A stretch of DNA of 64,000 nt from JAHRAW01 sp965226545 (GTDB taxonomy: Bacteria; Pseudomonadota; Gammaproteobacteria; Arenicellales; Poriferihabitantaceae), in NCBI GenBank assembly GCA_965226545.1, contig OZ245364.1, positions 2,046,001-2,110,000 of the forward strand. The letters are read 5' to 3'. Shown here piece after piece: positions 53,054-62,694 of the stretch; position 1 is the first letter of the stretch; every line of letters begins with the position of its first letter. Under the pieces are notes generated by a model that was given only the letters and a program-made list of their open reading frames with translations, did no database searches and had not been told where the DNA came from. A program made the translations under genes and the position numbers.

Positions 53054-54301
53054 TTAAAAACTGCCGTACAACCATTCGCGCACGCGCTCGACCAGCGAAG
53101 TGACGATGCGCGCGCGGCGCGGGTGTTGGCTCAACAATCGCCGCCGTTCGGCGTGACCAAATTGCGCCAAGCCAAGCCCGGTGGCGTAAATCGGATTGCG
53201 CACCGTCTCGCCTTGTGCGCCGTGATAAATCGGCACGCCGAGTCGCGCCGGCAAATTAAAAATTTCATGCGCCAATTGATCGATGCCGTCGATGCGCGAA
53301 CTGCCGCCGGTCACCACCACGCCGGCGCCGAGCGAATTCTCCAAGCCGCAGCCGTGCAATTCATCGCGCACTTGACCAAACAATCCGCTCAAGCGGCGTT
53401 CGATGACTTCCGCCAAATGGCGGCGCGACAAGGTGCGCGCCGGGTTGTCGCCCATGCTCGGCGTTTCAATCATTTGATGCGAATCGACCGCTTGGGTCAG
53501 CGCGCAGCCGTGACGTTTTTTCATCTCCTCGGCGTGTTGCGTCGGGGTGTGAAACGCTATCGCGATGTCGTGGGTGACTTTGTCGCCGGCGATTGGGATG
53601 ACCGCCGAATGACTAATCGCCCCGCCGCAAAACACCGCGATGTCGGCCGTGCCGCCGCCGATGTCGATGAGGCACACGCCGAGTTCGCGTTCGTCTTCGC
53701 TCAACACCGATGCGCTCGACGCCAGTTGTTCGAGGATGACGCTGTCGACCTCAAGCCCGCAACGCCGCACGCATTTTCGAATGTTGCGCTCGGCGCTGTT
53801 GGCGCAGGTGATGATGTGCACTTCGGCTTCCATGCGCACGCCGCACATGCCGATGGGTTCGCGGATGCCGGCTTGACCGTCGATGATGAATTGTTGCGGC
53901 AATACATGCAGGATGTGTTGGTCGTTGGGCATCGACATCGCCTTGGCCGCGTTCATCGCCATCTCGATGTCGGCGACGCCGACTTCGGCGTCGCGCACCG
54001 CCACCACGCCGTGCGAATTTAAACTGTTGATGTGTTCGCCGGCGATGCCGACAAACACCGAATCGATGTCGCAGTTGGCCATCAACTCGGCGTCTTCAAC
54101 CGCGCATTGAATCGAATGCACGGTCTTTTCGATGTCGGCAATCACGCCGCCGCGCAAACCGCGCGTCGGATGATGCCCGATGCCGATGACCTCCAAGCCG
54201 CCGCCGGCGTCGACCTCGGCGACAATCGCCAGCACTTTCGACGTGCCGATGTCCAGCCCGACGACCAAATCTTTTTGCGAAGGTTTTTTCATCGGTTTCA
54301 T
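53054..54301 (-). CDS. ftsA: Cell division actin-like protein FtsA
   Basis: 415 aa. Start at 54301 overlaps the ftsQ stop (ATGA). DLVVGLDIGTSKVLAIVAEV (phosphate 1), the 1C domain, LIDIGGGTADIAVFCGG (phosphate 2), VVVTGGSSRIDGI (adenosine), and the C-terminal amphipathic membrane helix VERVREWLYGSF. It tethers FtsZ to the membrane. Confidence 0.97.
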   Translation of the reverse strand: MKPMKKPSQKDLVVGLDIGTSKVLAIVAEVDAGGGLEVIGIGHHPTRGLRGGVIADIEKTVHSIQCAVEDAELMANCDIDSVFVGIAGEHINSLNSHGVVAVRDAEVGVADIEMAMNAAKAMSMPNDQHILHVLPQQFIIDGQAGIREPIGMCGVRMEAEVHIITCANSAERNIRKCVRRCGLEVDSVILEQLASSASVLSEDERELGVCLIDIGGGTADIAVFCGGAISHSAVIPIAGDKVTHDIAIAFHTPTQHAEEMKKRHGCALTQAVDSHQMIETPSMGDNPARTLSRRHLAEVIERRLSGLFGQVRDELHGCGLENSLGAGVVVTGGSSRIDGIDQLAHEIFNLPARLGVPIYHGAQGETVRNPIYATGLGLAQFGHAERRRLLSQHPRRARIVTSLVERVREWLYGSF

Positions 54302-55347
54302 TTTGTCACCGTCGGGTAACGCGGCTGCATCGCAACCGGACGCGGCTGCGGTTTGCGCGCTTTCCAACCGACCGCAAAGCCGTTGGGATAACGCAAATCG
54401 ACGCTGTGCATCGCGGCCAATTCGGCGTTGAGTTCGAGCGCCACCGCGCGACAAAACCGCGCAATCAATTCATCGGCTTCGCCGTGCGCGACGGTCAATT
54501 CAATCAATGCATCATTGCGCGACGCATCGGCCAACGCCGTCACCCGCAAGTTGATGCGCCACAGCCCGCGCGCATCCAAATTCAATCGCGCCAACCACAA
54601 CCCGCGTTCGGCAAACATCGGCGCCCATCGTTGATACGCGCGCCACACCGTCGAATGCCGCGCGCGCGGCCCGGATAATCGCGGCAACTCGCGCGCGCGA
54701 ATGCGGTCGATTTCATTGGCGATTTCGTTGGCAGTGGCACTTGCACTGTTAATGTCACTGTTACTGTGACTGTTACTTTTACTTTCACTGTCACCGTTGT
54801 CGGCGACAACATCGACCACATCAACATCGCCGCGCGCGACCAAATCGCCGTTGGTATGCACCCAATGCGAATCGCCCCAAGTGGCGACCGCTTCGACTGC
54901 GCGGATTTCAATCACCAAATCGGCCGGCCATTTGCGCCGCACCGAAGCGTCGACCACGCGCGGCAATTGTTCGAGGCGCGATTCGATGGCGGATAAATCC
55001 TGCGAGAAAAAATTGCCCGACAACGATTGCGCCGCGACCGTTTGAATGCGCGCGCCAACCGCATCGGAAAATCGCCCATGCACTTCGATGTGGCGAATCG
55101 GAAAATGCGCCGGGTCATACATGCGGTCGGCGATAAACAACCCCGCCAACGCCAACATCGCCGGCGCAACCACGCGCGGCAACAACCGCGCCGGCGCGCG
55201 TTGCGTTCGATTTGTGGTGCGATGCGAATAGTGATTCGCACTGTGACTCGCAGTGCGACTCGCATAACGACTCGCACTGTTCGTTGCAGTGTGACTTGCA
55301 CTGCGACTTGCGCTTCGACTCGCGCTGCGACTCAATCGACGATTCAT
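54298..55347 (-). CDS. ftsQ: Cell division protein FtsQ with two low-complexity insertions
   Basis: 349 aa; start at 55347 has GGGAGG 5 bases upstream and overlaps the murB stop. Residues 1-50 are a cytoplasmic Ser/Ala/Arg repeat (SASRSASRSAS..) from 12-bp DNA units. One transmembrane helix (about 57-74) is followed by the POTRA domain (FPIRHIEVHGRFSDAVGARI.. to about 150) and the beta domain. Residues 185-213 (GDSESKSNSHSNSD..) are a second insertion, from the ACTGT hexamer also seen in the S9 peptidase gene. It bridges FtsB/FtsL to the early divisome. ddl, normally between murB and ftsQ, is absent. Confidence 0.92.
   Translation of the reverse strand: MNRRLSRSASRSASRSASHTATNSASRYASRTASHSANHYSHRTTNRTQRAPARLLPRVVAPAMLALAGLFIADRMYDPAHFPIRHIEVHGRFSDAVGARIQTVAAQSLSGNFFSQDLSAIESRLEQLPRVVDASVRRKWPADLVIEIRAVEAVATWGDSHWVHTNGDLVARGDVDVVDVVADNGDSESKSNSHSNSDINSASATANEIANEIDRIRARELPRLSGPRARHSTVWRAYQRWAPMFAERGLWLARLNLDARGLWRINLRVTALADASRNDALIELTVAHGEADELIARFCRAVALELNAELAAMHSVDLRYPNGFAVGWKARKPQPRPVAMQPRYPTVTK
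54725..54800. repeat. In-frame hexamer array inside ftsQ
   Basis: Plus-strand units CACTGT, TAATGT, CACTGT, TACTGT, GACTGT, TACTTT twice, CACTGT, CACCGT. Same unit as at 4330-4490. Confidence 0.8.
55218..55338. repeat. 12-bp in-frame array in the ftsQ N-terminus
   Basis: Plus-strand units GACTCGCAGTGC, GACTCGCATAAC, GACTCGCACTGT, TCGTTGCAGTGT, GACTTGCACTGC, GACTTGCGCTTC, GACTCGCGCTGC. Twelve bp equals four residues (ASRS/ASHT). Confidence 0.85.
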
Positions 55348-56354
55348 CCGCGCCTCCCGACGATGCGCACTTCGGGCGTCAACTCGACGCCGCATTGGCG
55401 ATGCACTTGATGGCGCGCCAATTCGATTAATTGTTCGATGTCGGCGGCGCGCGCGCGTCCGCGATTGATGATGAAATTGGCGTGCGTTTCGGACACCACC
55501 GCATCGCCGATTTGTTTGCCTTTGAGCCCGGCGTTTTCCATCAAGCGCGCGGCGTGTTCGCCGGGCGGATTGCGAAACACCGAGCCGGCGTTTTTACTTT
55601 GCACCGGCTGGCTGGTATTGCGTTTATGCAGCATCTCGCGCGCGCGCCGGCGCACAGCGCCGCCATCGGCTTCCGCCGGCGCAAGTTGCAGACGCGCGCC
55701 GAGCAGCCAATGCGACTCGGGCAATTCGACATTGCGATAGCCGGCGGTGATTTCATCGGCGGCGAAGGTTTTGCATTCGGCGTCGCGCGTGACGCATTCG
55801 ATTTGTTCGACCAATTGCCAAGTTTCCCCGCCGAAGGCGCCGGCGTTCATCGCCAACGCCCCGCCAAACGAACCCGGCACGCCGCCCAAAAATTCCGCGC
55901 CGGATAATGCGCGCGCGCCGGCGCTGCGCGCAATCTTGGCGCACGATACGCCGGCGTCGGCGTACAACCGATGACGCGGCAAAAACGTCAACTGCGCCAG
56001 CCCCTTGGCCGTGCACAACACCATCCCGGCGATGCCGCCGTCGCGCACCAACAAATTGCTGCCCAAGCCAATCCAATACAACGGCATCGTGCGCGGCAAT
56101 TGACGCAACAATTGCACGACATCGTCGCGGTCGGCCGGCGTGTAAAAATAATCGGCGACGCCGCCGACGCGCCAACTGGTGTGTCGCGCCATCGGTTCGT
56201 TTATGCGCAACACGCCGCGCAGGTTATGCATAAAGTCCGGCATCGACTCGTGCGGCGTTTTGTTCATCGATGCGCGCGTCGATGCGCGCGTCGATGCATT
56301 GACACCGCCGGCGGCGTTCATTGCGTTAACCCAATTGGCGGCGTTCGCGTTCAT
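55344..56354 (-). CDS. murB: UDP-N-acetylenolpyruvoylglucosamine reductase
   Basis: 336 aa from ATG 56354, which overlaps the murC stop (ATGA); the frame is open much further upstream, but only as a shadow of murC. FAD enzyme making UDP-MurNAc. ARHTSWRVGGVADYFYTP, IGLGSNLLVRDGGIAG, AEFLGGVPGSFGGALAMNAGAFG, and the C-terminal NAGSVFRNPPGEHAARLMENAGLKG (catalytic Ser) and HANFIINRGRARAAD. The first 30 residues include an ASTRASTRAS repeat from 12-bp units. Confidence 0.96.
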   Translation of the reverse strand: MNANAANWVNAMNAAGGVNASTRASTRASMNKTPHESMPDFMHNLRGVLRINEPMARHTSWRVGGVADYFYTPADRDDVVQLLRQLPRTMPLYWIGLGSNLLVRDGGIAGMVLCTAKGLAQLTFLPRHRLYADAGVSCAKIARSAGARALSGAEFLGGVPGSFGGALAMNAGAFGGETWQLVEQIECVTRDAECKTFAADEITAGYRNVELPESHWLLGARLQLAPAEADGGAVRRRAREMLHKRNTSQPVQSKNAGSVFRNPPGEHAARLMENAGLKGKQIGDAVVSETHANFIINRGRARAADIEQLIELARHQVHRQCGVELTPEVRIVGRRG

Positions 56355-57787
56355 GAGGTCGCGCCTTGCGGTGAAGCGAATTGCGCGGCGAATTGTTGGG
56401 CGAATTGCCCGATGTCGCCGGCGCCCAAGGTGAGCAACACATCGCCGTCGCGCAACACGCCGCGCAATGCATCGCCCAACGTCGACAAGGTGTCGACAAA
56501 CAACGGCGGTTGTGCGCGCGCGTTGCGCTTGGCGGCGCGCGCGACCGCATTGCATAACGCCTTGCCGTCGGCGGCGGCGATGGCATCCTCGCCGGCCGGA
56601 TAAACTTGAGTGACAATCAATTGCGCGACGCCGCATTCGGCAAACGCGCACAACACCGCGACAAACTCGGCGAATAAATCGCGCGTGCGGGTGTATCGAT
56701 GCGGTTGAAACACCGCGACCAATCGGCGCGTCGGCCAGCAATCATGCGCGGCTTGCAGCGTCGCCGCGAGTTCGGTTGGGTGATGCGCATAATCGTCGAC
56801 CAACTGCACCGCGCATTCGCCGACGCGCAATTCGCCGAGCGATTGAAAGCGGCGGTCGATGCCTTCGAATTGCGCCAAGGCGCGGCGCACCGCGCGTTCG
56901 GCGACGCCGAGTTGCGCGGCGATGGCGATGGCCGCCAGCGCGTTTAATACATTGTGTCGCCCCGGCAATGCCAGGCGATATTCGCGTCCGGCGCGCCCGC
57001 GTTGTTCGACCGCAAAGAAACTGTCGCGCCCGACTTGACGCACATTGACCGCGCGAAAATCGACATCTGCATCGAAGCCGTAACTGACCGACGGCTTGCG
57101 CAACCTCACGGCGATTTCGCGCACCACCGGGTCGGCGAAGCACAACGCAGCCAAACCGTAAAACGGCAGGTTATGCAAAAAATTTAAGCACGCGGTTTTT
57201 AAGTTGTCGAAGTCGTTGTCATAAGCGCCGATGTGGTCGGCGTCGATGTTGGTCAACACCGCCAATTGCGGCTGCAGATGTAAAAATGAACCGTCGCTTT
57301 CATCGGCTTCGACCACCATGTATTCGCCGCCGCCCAAACGCGCATTGCTGCGCGCGCTTTCGACCACGCCGCCGACGATGAAGGTTGGGTCGAGCCCGGC
57401 GCCGCTTAACACCGCGGCGACCAAACTGGTGGTGGTGGTTTTGCCGTGCGTGCCGGCGATGGCGATGCCGCGTCGAAAGCGCATCAATTCGCCGAGCATT
57501 TCGGCGCGCGGCACGATCGGGATGTTGCGCGCGCGCGCGCCTTCCAGTTCGACGTTGTCGGGCGCAATCGCGCTCGACACCACGACCGCCTCGGCGCCTT
57601 CGACATGTTCGGCGCGATGCCCGTGCATCACCGTTGCGCCCAATTTGCGCAGCCGCGGCAATGCCGCCCCAAAGGCGCAATCCGAGCCGGAAACGCAAAA
57701 GCCCAACTCCAACAGCACCTCGGCGATGCCGCTCATGCCGATGCCGCCGATGCCGACGAAGTGAATGTGTTTGATGAACTCACGCAT
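56351..57787 (-). CDS. murC: UDP-N-acetylmuramate-L-alanine ligase
   Basis: 478 aa from MREFIKHIHFVGIGGIGMSG; the start overlaps the repeat-derived end of murG by 8 bases. Mur ligase: AIAGTHGKTTTTSLVAAVL (ATP), VEADESDGSF, LTNIDADH, VDDYAHHPTE, FQPHRYTRTRDL. Adds the first amino acid of the stem peptide. Normal length. Confidence 0.97.
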   Translation of the reverse strand: MREFIKHIHFVGIGGIGMSGIAEVLLELGFCVSGSDCAFGAALPRLRKLGATVMHGHRAEHVEGAEAVVVSSAIAPDNVELEGARARNIPIVPRAEMLGELMRFRRGIAIAGTHGKTTTTSLVAAVLSGAGLDPTFIVGGVVESARSNARLGGGEYMVVEADESDGSFLHLQPQLAVLTNIDADHIGAYDNDFDNLKTACLNFLHNLPFYGLAALCFADPVVREIAVRLRKPSVSYGFDADVDFRAVNVRQVGRDSFFAVEQRGRAGREYRLALPGRHNVLNALAAIAIAAQLGVAERAVRRALAQFEGIDRRFQSLGELRVGECAVQLVDDYAHHPTELAATLQAAHDCWPTRRLVAVFQPHRYTRTRDLFAEFVAVLCAFAECGVAQLIVTQVYPAGEDAIAAADGKALCNAVARAAKRNARAQPPLFVDTLSTLGDALRGVLRDGDVLLTLGAGDIGQFAQQFAAQFASPQGATS

Positions 57788-59024
57788 TTTTATTCTCGCG
57801 CTTCGATGGATTCGAATCGTTCGGCGTGTTCGATTGGTTTGATTGGTTCGACACAGTCGAATCATTCGACGGGTTCGACTTGTGCGTCGATTGATTGGCC
57901 GACTTCGAATGCTTCGCCGACTTTGTTGACTTCGCAACAATCGCTTCGACGCACACTTGTTCGCAGATGCCCGCCACCGTGTCGGCTGCATCGTTGCGCG
58001 CAAATTTGCGCGCGCCGTCGGCGAGTTTGACGATGCGCGCGCGGTCTTCATCCAAAGCGCGCAATTTTTTCAACCAATCGCCTTGGATAAACTGCGATTG
58101 CTCGACCAACAACGCCGCGCGATGGCTGATGAGATGTTGCGCATTTTGGGTTTGATGGTCGTTGACCGCATGCGGATACGGCACAAAAATCGCGGCGACG
58201 CCGGCGGCGCACACTTCGGCCACCGTCATCGCCCCGGCGCGGCAAATCATTACATCGCACCATTGATAGGCTGACACCATGTCCTCGATAAAATCATTGA
58301 CTTGACAACCGATGCCGGCGGCGAGATACCTTTCGGCAATCACCGCGCCTTTGGGTGCGTTGCCCGCGCCGCATTGATGCCACACCAACGGCGGCTTGGG
58401 CAACGCCGTTGCCAACAACTTCGGCATTTGTTCATTAAACACGCGCGCGCCGCGGCTGCCGCCGACAATTAACACGCGCAAGCCGGCGTCGCGCGCCACG
58501 CCGAGCCGCGTCTGCGGCGGCGGCAGGTCGGCGATTTCGCAGCGCACCGGATTGCCGACCCAATCGAAGGAGTCGAAACCGTCGGCTTCGGGAAAGCCGC
58601 TCAAGATGCGTTTGGCAAACCGCGCCAGATGGCGATTGGTCAACCCGACCACGGCGTTTTGTTCGTGAATCACCAGCGGCTTTTTCAGCAGCATCGCGAC
58701 CAAACCGCCGGGCCCGGAAACAAACCCGCCCATGCCGAGCGCGCAATCGATTCGTCGGGTTGCCATCACCCACCACGCCTGACACATCGACCACAGCAAT
58801 CGCGGCGGCAACAACAGCCAGCGCATCACGCCACTTTGGCGCACGCCTTTGATGCTGATGGTGCGGAATTCGATGCCGGCGCGCGGCACGATTTTTGCCT
58901 CGATGCCGTCGGCCGTGCCGAGCCACAACACATCGACGCCGCGCGCACGCAACGCGCGCGCCACGGATAACGCCGGCATCACATGCCCGCCGGTGCCGCC
59001 GGCCATAATCATCACGCGGCTCAT
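57780..59024 (-). CDS. murG: UDP-N-acetylglucosamine-MurNAc-pentapeptide transferase MurG with repeat tail
   Basis: 414 aa; ATG 59024 overlaps the ftsW stop (ATGA). Makes lipid II at the inner membrane. MIMAGGTGGHVMPALSVA, GMGGFVSGPGGLVA, IHEQNAVVGLTNR, VGGSRGARVFNE, CRAGAMTVAEVCAAGVAAIFVPYPHAVNDHQTQNA covers donor and acceptor sites. Residues 365-414 are a Lys/Ser/Asn/Thr low-complexity tail (STKSAKHSKSANQS..) not found in normal MurG. It arises from TTCGA/TTGGT-type repeats and runs 8 bases into murC. Confidence 0.96.
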   Translation of the reverse strand: MSRVMIMAGGTGGHVMPALSVARALRARGVDVLWLGTADGIEAKIVPRAGIEFRTISIKGVRQSGVMRWLLLPPRLLWSMCQAWWVMATRRIDCALGMGGFVSGPGGLVAMLLKKPLVIHEQNAVVGLTNRHLARFAKRILSGFPEADGFDSFDWVGNPVRCEIADLPPPQTRLGVARDAGLRVLIVGGSRGARVFNEQMPKLLATALPKPPLVWHQCGAGNAPKGAVIAERYLAAGIGCQVNDFIEDMVSAYQWCDVMICRAGAMTVAEVCAAGVAAIFVPYPHAVNDHQTQNAQHLISHRAALLVEQSQFIQGDWLKKLRALDEDRARIVKLADGARKFARNDAADTVAGICEQVCVEAIVAKSTKSAKHSKSANQSTHKSNPSNDSTVSNQSNQSNTPNDSNPSKRENKNA

Positions 59025-60178
59025 GGCGCTCGGCGCAAGGCGCGCGCGCGACTGTGGCGGTCGACTGCAAACAGCAGGCCTATCGACGCCATTGCGCTTA
59101 ATAAACTCGTGCCGCCGTAACTGACCAGCGGCAATGTCAACCCTTTGGTCGGCAACAAGCCGGTGTTGACGCCGATGTGAATCGCGGCTTGCAGGGAAAT
59201 CAACAAGCCGACGCCTTGCGCCAAAAAGCCGCCGAAGCGCAGCCCGCGCGCATGCGCACGGCGCGCAATCGCAAAAGCGCGCGCCAACACCAACGCATAC
59301 AACAACAACATCGCAAAGATGCCGGCCGCGCCGAGTTCCTCGCCGATGACCGCAATGACAAAATCGTTGTTGCCGTGCGGCAGATAAAAAAGTTTTTGGA
59401 TGCTGTTGCCCAAGCCGGCGCCAAACCATTCGCCGCGCCCGATGGCGATTAATGATTGCACCAATTGAAAGCCGCCGTCATACGGGTCGGCCCAGGGATT
59501 GCGATGGCTGATGAGTCGCTGCGCGCGATACGGCGCCATGGTTAAGATGGCGATGAGCAATCCGCCGGCGACCGCCAGACTTATGCAGAAATGCCAAAAG
59601 CGCAACCCGGCCAAAAACATCATCGCGCCGACGGTCATTACAATCACCGCAGTCGCGCCAAAATCCGGCTCGAGCAACAACAACACGCCGACCGCGCCGA
59701 CCACCAAGCCGACATTGACCACGCCGACTTGGAAGCGATGCAGGTCTTCGCGTTTGCGCGAAAAATAATCGGCGAAATAAATCACCACCGCCAACTTGAC
59801 CAACTCGGACGGCTGTAACCGCACCCCGCCGAATTCAATCCAGCGCATCGAGCCGTTGACTTCGACGCCGAGGCTCGGCGCCAACACCGCCAGCAACGCC
59901 AGCAATGCAAGCACCAACAACACGCGGCTGGCGCGCTGTAGCCAAGTTAATTTAATCAGTGCGCCGAACAACAACAATGTCGCGCCGAGCGCGAGATGCA
60001 TCAATTGGCGAATTAAGTGGTGGGCGTTGTTTTGCAAATTCGCGCCGTTGCCGGCAATCGAGGCCGAATACACCATCACCACGCCGACCGACATCAGCGC
60101 GATGACGCTGAGCAACAACAGTCGGTCATAGCCCGGTTGATTCGAGGCGCGGCGCGCCGAGGTGATTGCGACGTTCAT
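59021..60178 (-). CDS. ftsW: Peptidoglycan glycosyltransferase FtsW
   Basis: 385 aa SEDS-family polytopic protein with about 10 helices. DRLLLLSVIALMSVGVVMVYSAS, the catalytic-region loop GSMRWIEFGGVRLQPSELVKLAVV, DFGATAV, GLGNSIQKLFYLPHGNNDFVIAVIGEELG, and LPLVSYGGTSLL are diagnostic. It polymerises septal peptidoglycan with FtsI. The ATG overlaps the murD stop. Confidence 0.96.
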   Translation of the reverse strand: MNVAITSARRASNQPGYDRLLLLSVIALMSVGVVMVYSASIAGNGANLQNNAHHLIRQLMHLALGATLLLFGALIKLTWLQRASRVLLVLALLALLAVLAPSLGVEVNGSMRWIEFGGVRLQPSELVKLAVVIYFADYFSRKREDLHRFQVGVVNVGLVVGAVGVLLLLEPDFGATAVIVMTVGAMMFLAGLRFWHFCISLAVAGGLLIAILTMAPYRAQRLISHRNPWADPYDGGFQLVQSLIAIGRGEWFGAGLGNSIQKLFYLPHGNNDFVIAVIGEELGAAGIFAMLLLYALVLARAFAIARRAHARGLRFGGFLAQGVGLLISLQAAIHIGVNTGLLPTKGLTLPLVSYGGTSLLSAMASIGLLFAVDRHSRARALRRAP

Positions 60179-61599
60179 TGGCGCACCGCCGCGTTGGACG
60201 CGTTGGTGGATGAGTCAGCGGCGACGGCGGGCGAAGTCGATGCGATTAATTCATCGAGCAATTGCTTAAACGTTTCGCCGCGCTGTTGATAATCATCGAA
60301 CATATCGAAACTGGCGCACGCCGGGGAGAACAACACGGTGTGCCCGGCGCGCGCGTGTTGTTGTGCGCACTGTATCGCCGCGCGCAAATCATCGACGCGT
60401 GCGATGTCGACGGCGTCGCCGAGTGCGGCGGCGATGTGCGCGGCGTCCGCGCCGAACAACACCGCCAACCCAACCTTGCCGGCAACCGCGCGGCGCAACG
60501 GCGCAAAATCCGCGCCCTTGCCGTCGCCGCCGGCGATTAAGATGATGTCGCCGTCCATGCCGTCAATCGCCGCGACCGTCGCACCGACATTGGTGCCTTT
60601 GGAATCGTTTATCCAGCGCACTTGTTCGAACTCGCCGACCAATTCGCAACGATGCGCCAAACCGCGAAAATTCAACGCGGCATCGATAACCGGCGGCGAC
60701 AACGGCGCACCGAATGCATCGACCAAGGCCATCGCCGCCAACACGTTGGCGCGGTTTTGTTGACCGCATAACGCCATCCGCGACAACGGCGCAAGCGGCG
60801 CATCGCCGCGGCAAAACCACGCCGCGTTGTCGTGCATGCATACGCCAAAATCGCGCGCGCGCGGCGGCGCATCGACGCCGAAGGTAATCGCATCGGCATG
60901 CGCGGCGCACAATGATTCGCTGCCCGGGTCGGTGCGGCATAACACGCGCGCATCGGCGCGAGTCAACACGCGCGATTTGGCCGCGGCATACGCGGCAAAA
61001 TCGCCGTGCCAATCCAAATGGTCGGCGCTGAGGTTGAGCAACGCGGCGGCAGCCGGCGCCAAACTGTGCGTGTATTGCAATTGGAAACTCGACAACTCCA
61101 ACACATAACAATCCGGCGTCGGCGCCTCCAACAATTGCAACGCCGGCGTGCCGAGATTGCCGCCGGTCAATACGCGCATCCCGGCCGCGCGCAACATTAC
61201 ATCGACCAACGTGGTCACCGTGGATTTGCCGTTGGTGCCGGTGACCGCAATCAACGGCGCGCGCGCGCTTTCGGCGAACAGTTCGATGTCGCCGATGAGT
61301 TTATGCGCGCGCGCATCGCGGTGTTGCACATCGCGGTCGGCGTCCAATGCAAGCCCCGGGCTGGCAATCACGCGGTCGTATTGGTCGAATGAATCCAGCG
61401 GCAGGCGACCGCCGATGACGGTGACGCCGGCGCAGGTTTTGCGCAGGCGGTCGAGACACGGCGGCGCAGCGCGGGTGTCGGCGACGGTGACTTGTACGCC
61501 GCGCGCGAATAAATGCGCCGCGGCTGAGTAGCCGGTCGCGCCGAGCCCGAGCACCAATGCGGTCTTGGTCGGTTGCGTTGTCGGTTTTGTTGCGTTCAT
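60175..61599 (-). CDS. murD: UDP-N-acetylmuramoylalanine-D-glutamate ligase
   Basis: 474 aa. ALVLGLGATGYSAAAHL, AVTGTNGKSTVTTLVDVML (ATP), ELSSFQLQYTHSL, LNLSADHLDWHG, INDSKGTNVGAT, ILIAGGDGKGADF, LFSPACASFDMFDDYQQRGE. A polar tail (STSPAVAADSSTNASNAAVRQ) extends the C-terminus by about 20 residues beyond the usual end. Confidence 0.97.
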   Translation of the reverse strand: MNATKPTTQPTKTALVLGLGATGYSAAAHLFARGVQVTVADTRAAPPCLDRLRKTCAGVTVIGGRLPLDSFDQYDRVIASPGLALDADRDVQHRDARAHKLIGDIELFAESARAPLIAVTGTNGKSTVTTLVDVMLRAAGMRVLTGGNLGTPALQLLEAPTPDCYVLELSSFQLQYTHSLAPAAAALLNLSADHLDWHGDFAAYAAAKSRVLTRADARVLCRTDPGSESLCAAHADAITFGVDAPPRARDFGVCMHDNAAWFCRGDAPLAPLSRMALCGQQNRANVLAAMALVDAFGAPLSPPVIDAALNFRGLAHRCELVGEFEQVRWINDSKGTNVGATVAAIDGMDGDIILIAGGDGKGADFAPLRRAVAGKVGLAVLFGADAAHIAAALGDAVDIARVDDLRAAIQCAQQHARAGHTVLFSPACASFDMFDDYQQRGETFKQLLDELIASTSPAVAADSSTNASNAAVRQ

Positions 61600-61611
61600 T
61601 TTTTTACGCGG

Positions 61612-62694
61612 TTAGCGCACCTTGAGCGTTGCCAAGCCAATCAACACCAAAATTAAACTGATAATCCAAAACCGCACGATGACGCGCGGTTCGGGCCAGC
61701 CTTTTAATTCGAAATGATGATGCAGCGGCGCCATCTTAAAGATGCGCCGCCCGACCAGTTTGTAGGACGCGACCTGCAAAATCACCGACACGGTTTCCAT
61801 CACAAACACGCCGCCCATAATCATCAGCACGATTTCTTGACGCACGATGACCGCGACCACGCCAATCGCCGCGCCGAGCGAGAGCGCGCCGATGTCGCCC
61901 ATGAACACCTGCGCCGGATACGTGTTGAACCACAAAAACCCCAGCCCGGCGCCGACCAAGGTTGCGCAAAACACCAGCACTTCGCCGGCGCCGGCGATGT
62001 ACGGGATGCCGAGATAGCCGGCGTATAAAAAATTGCCGGTGACATACGCAAAGATGCCGAGCGCGCCGGCGACCATCACCGCCGGCATAATCGCCAGCCC
62101 GTCGAGCCCGTCGGTTAAGTTGACCGCGTTGCTGGTGCCGACGATGACCAGCCAAGTTAATATAATGAATCCCCAACCGAGCGGCAGCGCGACGTTTTTA
62201 AACAGCGGCACCAACAACGCGGTCTCGGCCGGCGAATTGGCCGTGACGTATAAAAACGTTGCCGCGATTGCGCCGACCGCGCCTTGCCCGAGCAGTTTGT
62301 TGCGCGCGCCGATGCCGCGCGGATTTTTGTCGATGAGTTTGCGATAATCATCGACCCAACCGATGACGCCAAACGCCGCGGTGGTCAACAAAATCACCCA
62401 GATGAATCGATTGCCCAAATCGCCCCACAACAGCGTCGACACCAACACCGACAGCAGAATCAACGCACCGCCCATGGTCGGCGTGCCGACCTTGTCGTAA
62501 TGCGTCGGCGGGCCGTCGCTGCGCACCGTCTGCCCGATTTGATAATGGCTGAGCCGGCGAATCATCCACGGGCCAAGCACAAAGGAAATCGAAATCGCGG
62601 TCAACACCGCGCAGATGCCGCGAAAGGTTAAATAACGAAACACGTTAAACACCCCAAATTCGCGCGCCAGTTGTTCGAACAGCCAAGTCAGCAT
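61612..62694 (-). CDS. mraY: Phospho-MurNAc-pentapeptide translocase
   Basis: 360 aa, ten-helix enzyme producing lipid I. The N-terminal FRYLTFRGICAVLTA, GTPTMGGALILLSVLV, DDYRKLIDKNPRGI, NLTDGLDGLAIMPAV (catalytic Asp), MGDIGALSLGAAIG, PLHHHFELKGWPEP (HHH). Its start overlaps the murF stop by 7 bases. Confidence 0.97.
   Translation of the reverse strand: MLTWLFEQLAREFGVFNVFRYLTFRGICAVLTAISISFVLGPWMIRRLSHYQIGQTVRSDGPPTHYDKVGTPTMGGALILLSVLVSTLLWGDLGNRFIWVILLTTAAFGVIGWVDDYRKLIDKNPRGIGARNKLLGQGAVGAIAATFLYVTANSPAETALLVPLFKNVALPLGWGFIILTWLVIVGTSNAVNLTDGLDGLAIMPAVMVAGALGIFAYVTGNFLYAGYLGIPYIAGAGEVLVFCATLVGAGLGFLWFNTYPAQVFMGDIGALSLGAAIGVVAVIVRQEIVLMIMGGVFVMETVSVILQVASYKLVGRRIFKMAPLHHHFELKGWPEPRVIVRFWIISLILVLIGLATLKVR

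Noticed and set aside
55212..55430. Plus-strand Cys/Asp/Ser repeat frame opposite ftsQ
   Set aside because: Antisense reading of the 12-bp GACTCGCACTGC array inside ftsQ.
56355..56741. 129-codon extension of murB
   Set aside because: It is an out-of-frame shadow of murC; the ATG at 56354 overlaps the murC stop in the way seen throughout the cluster.
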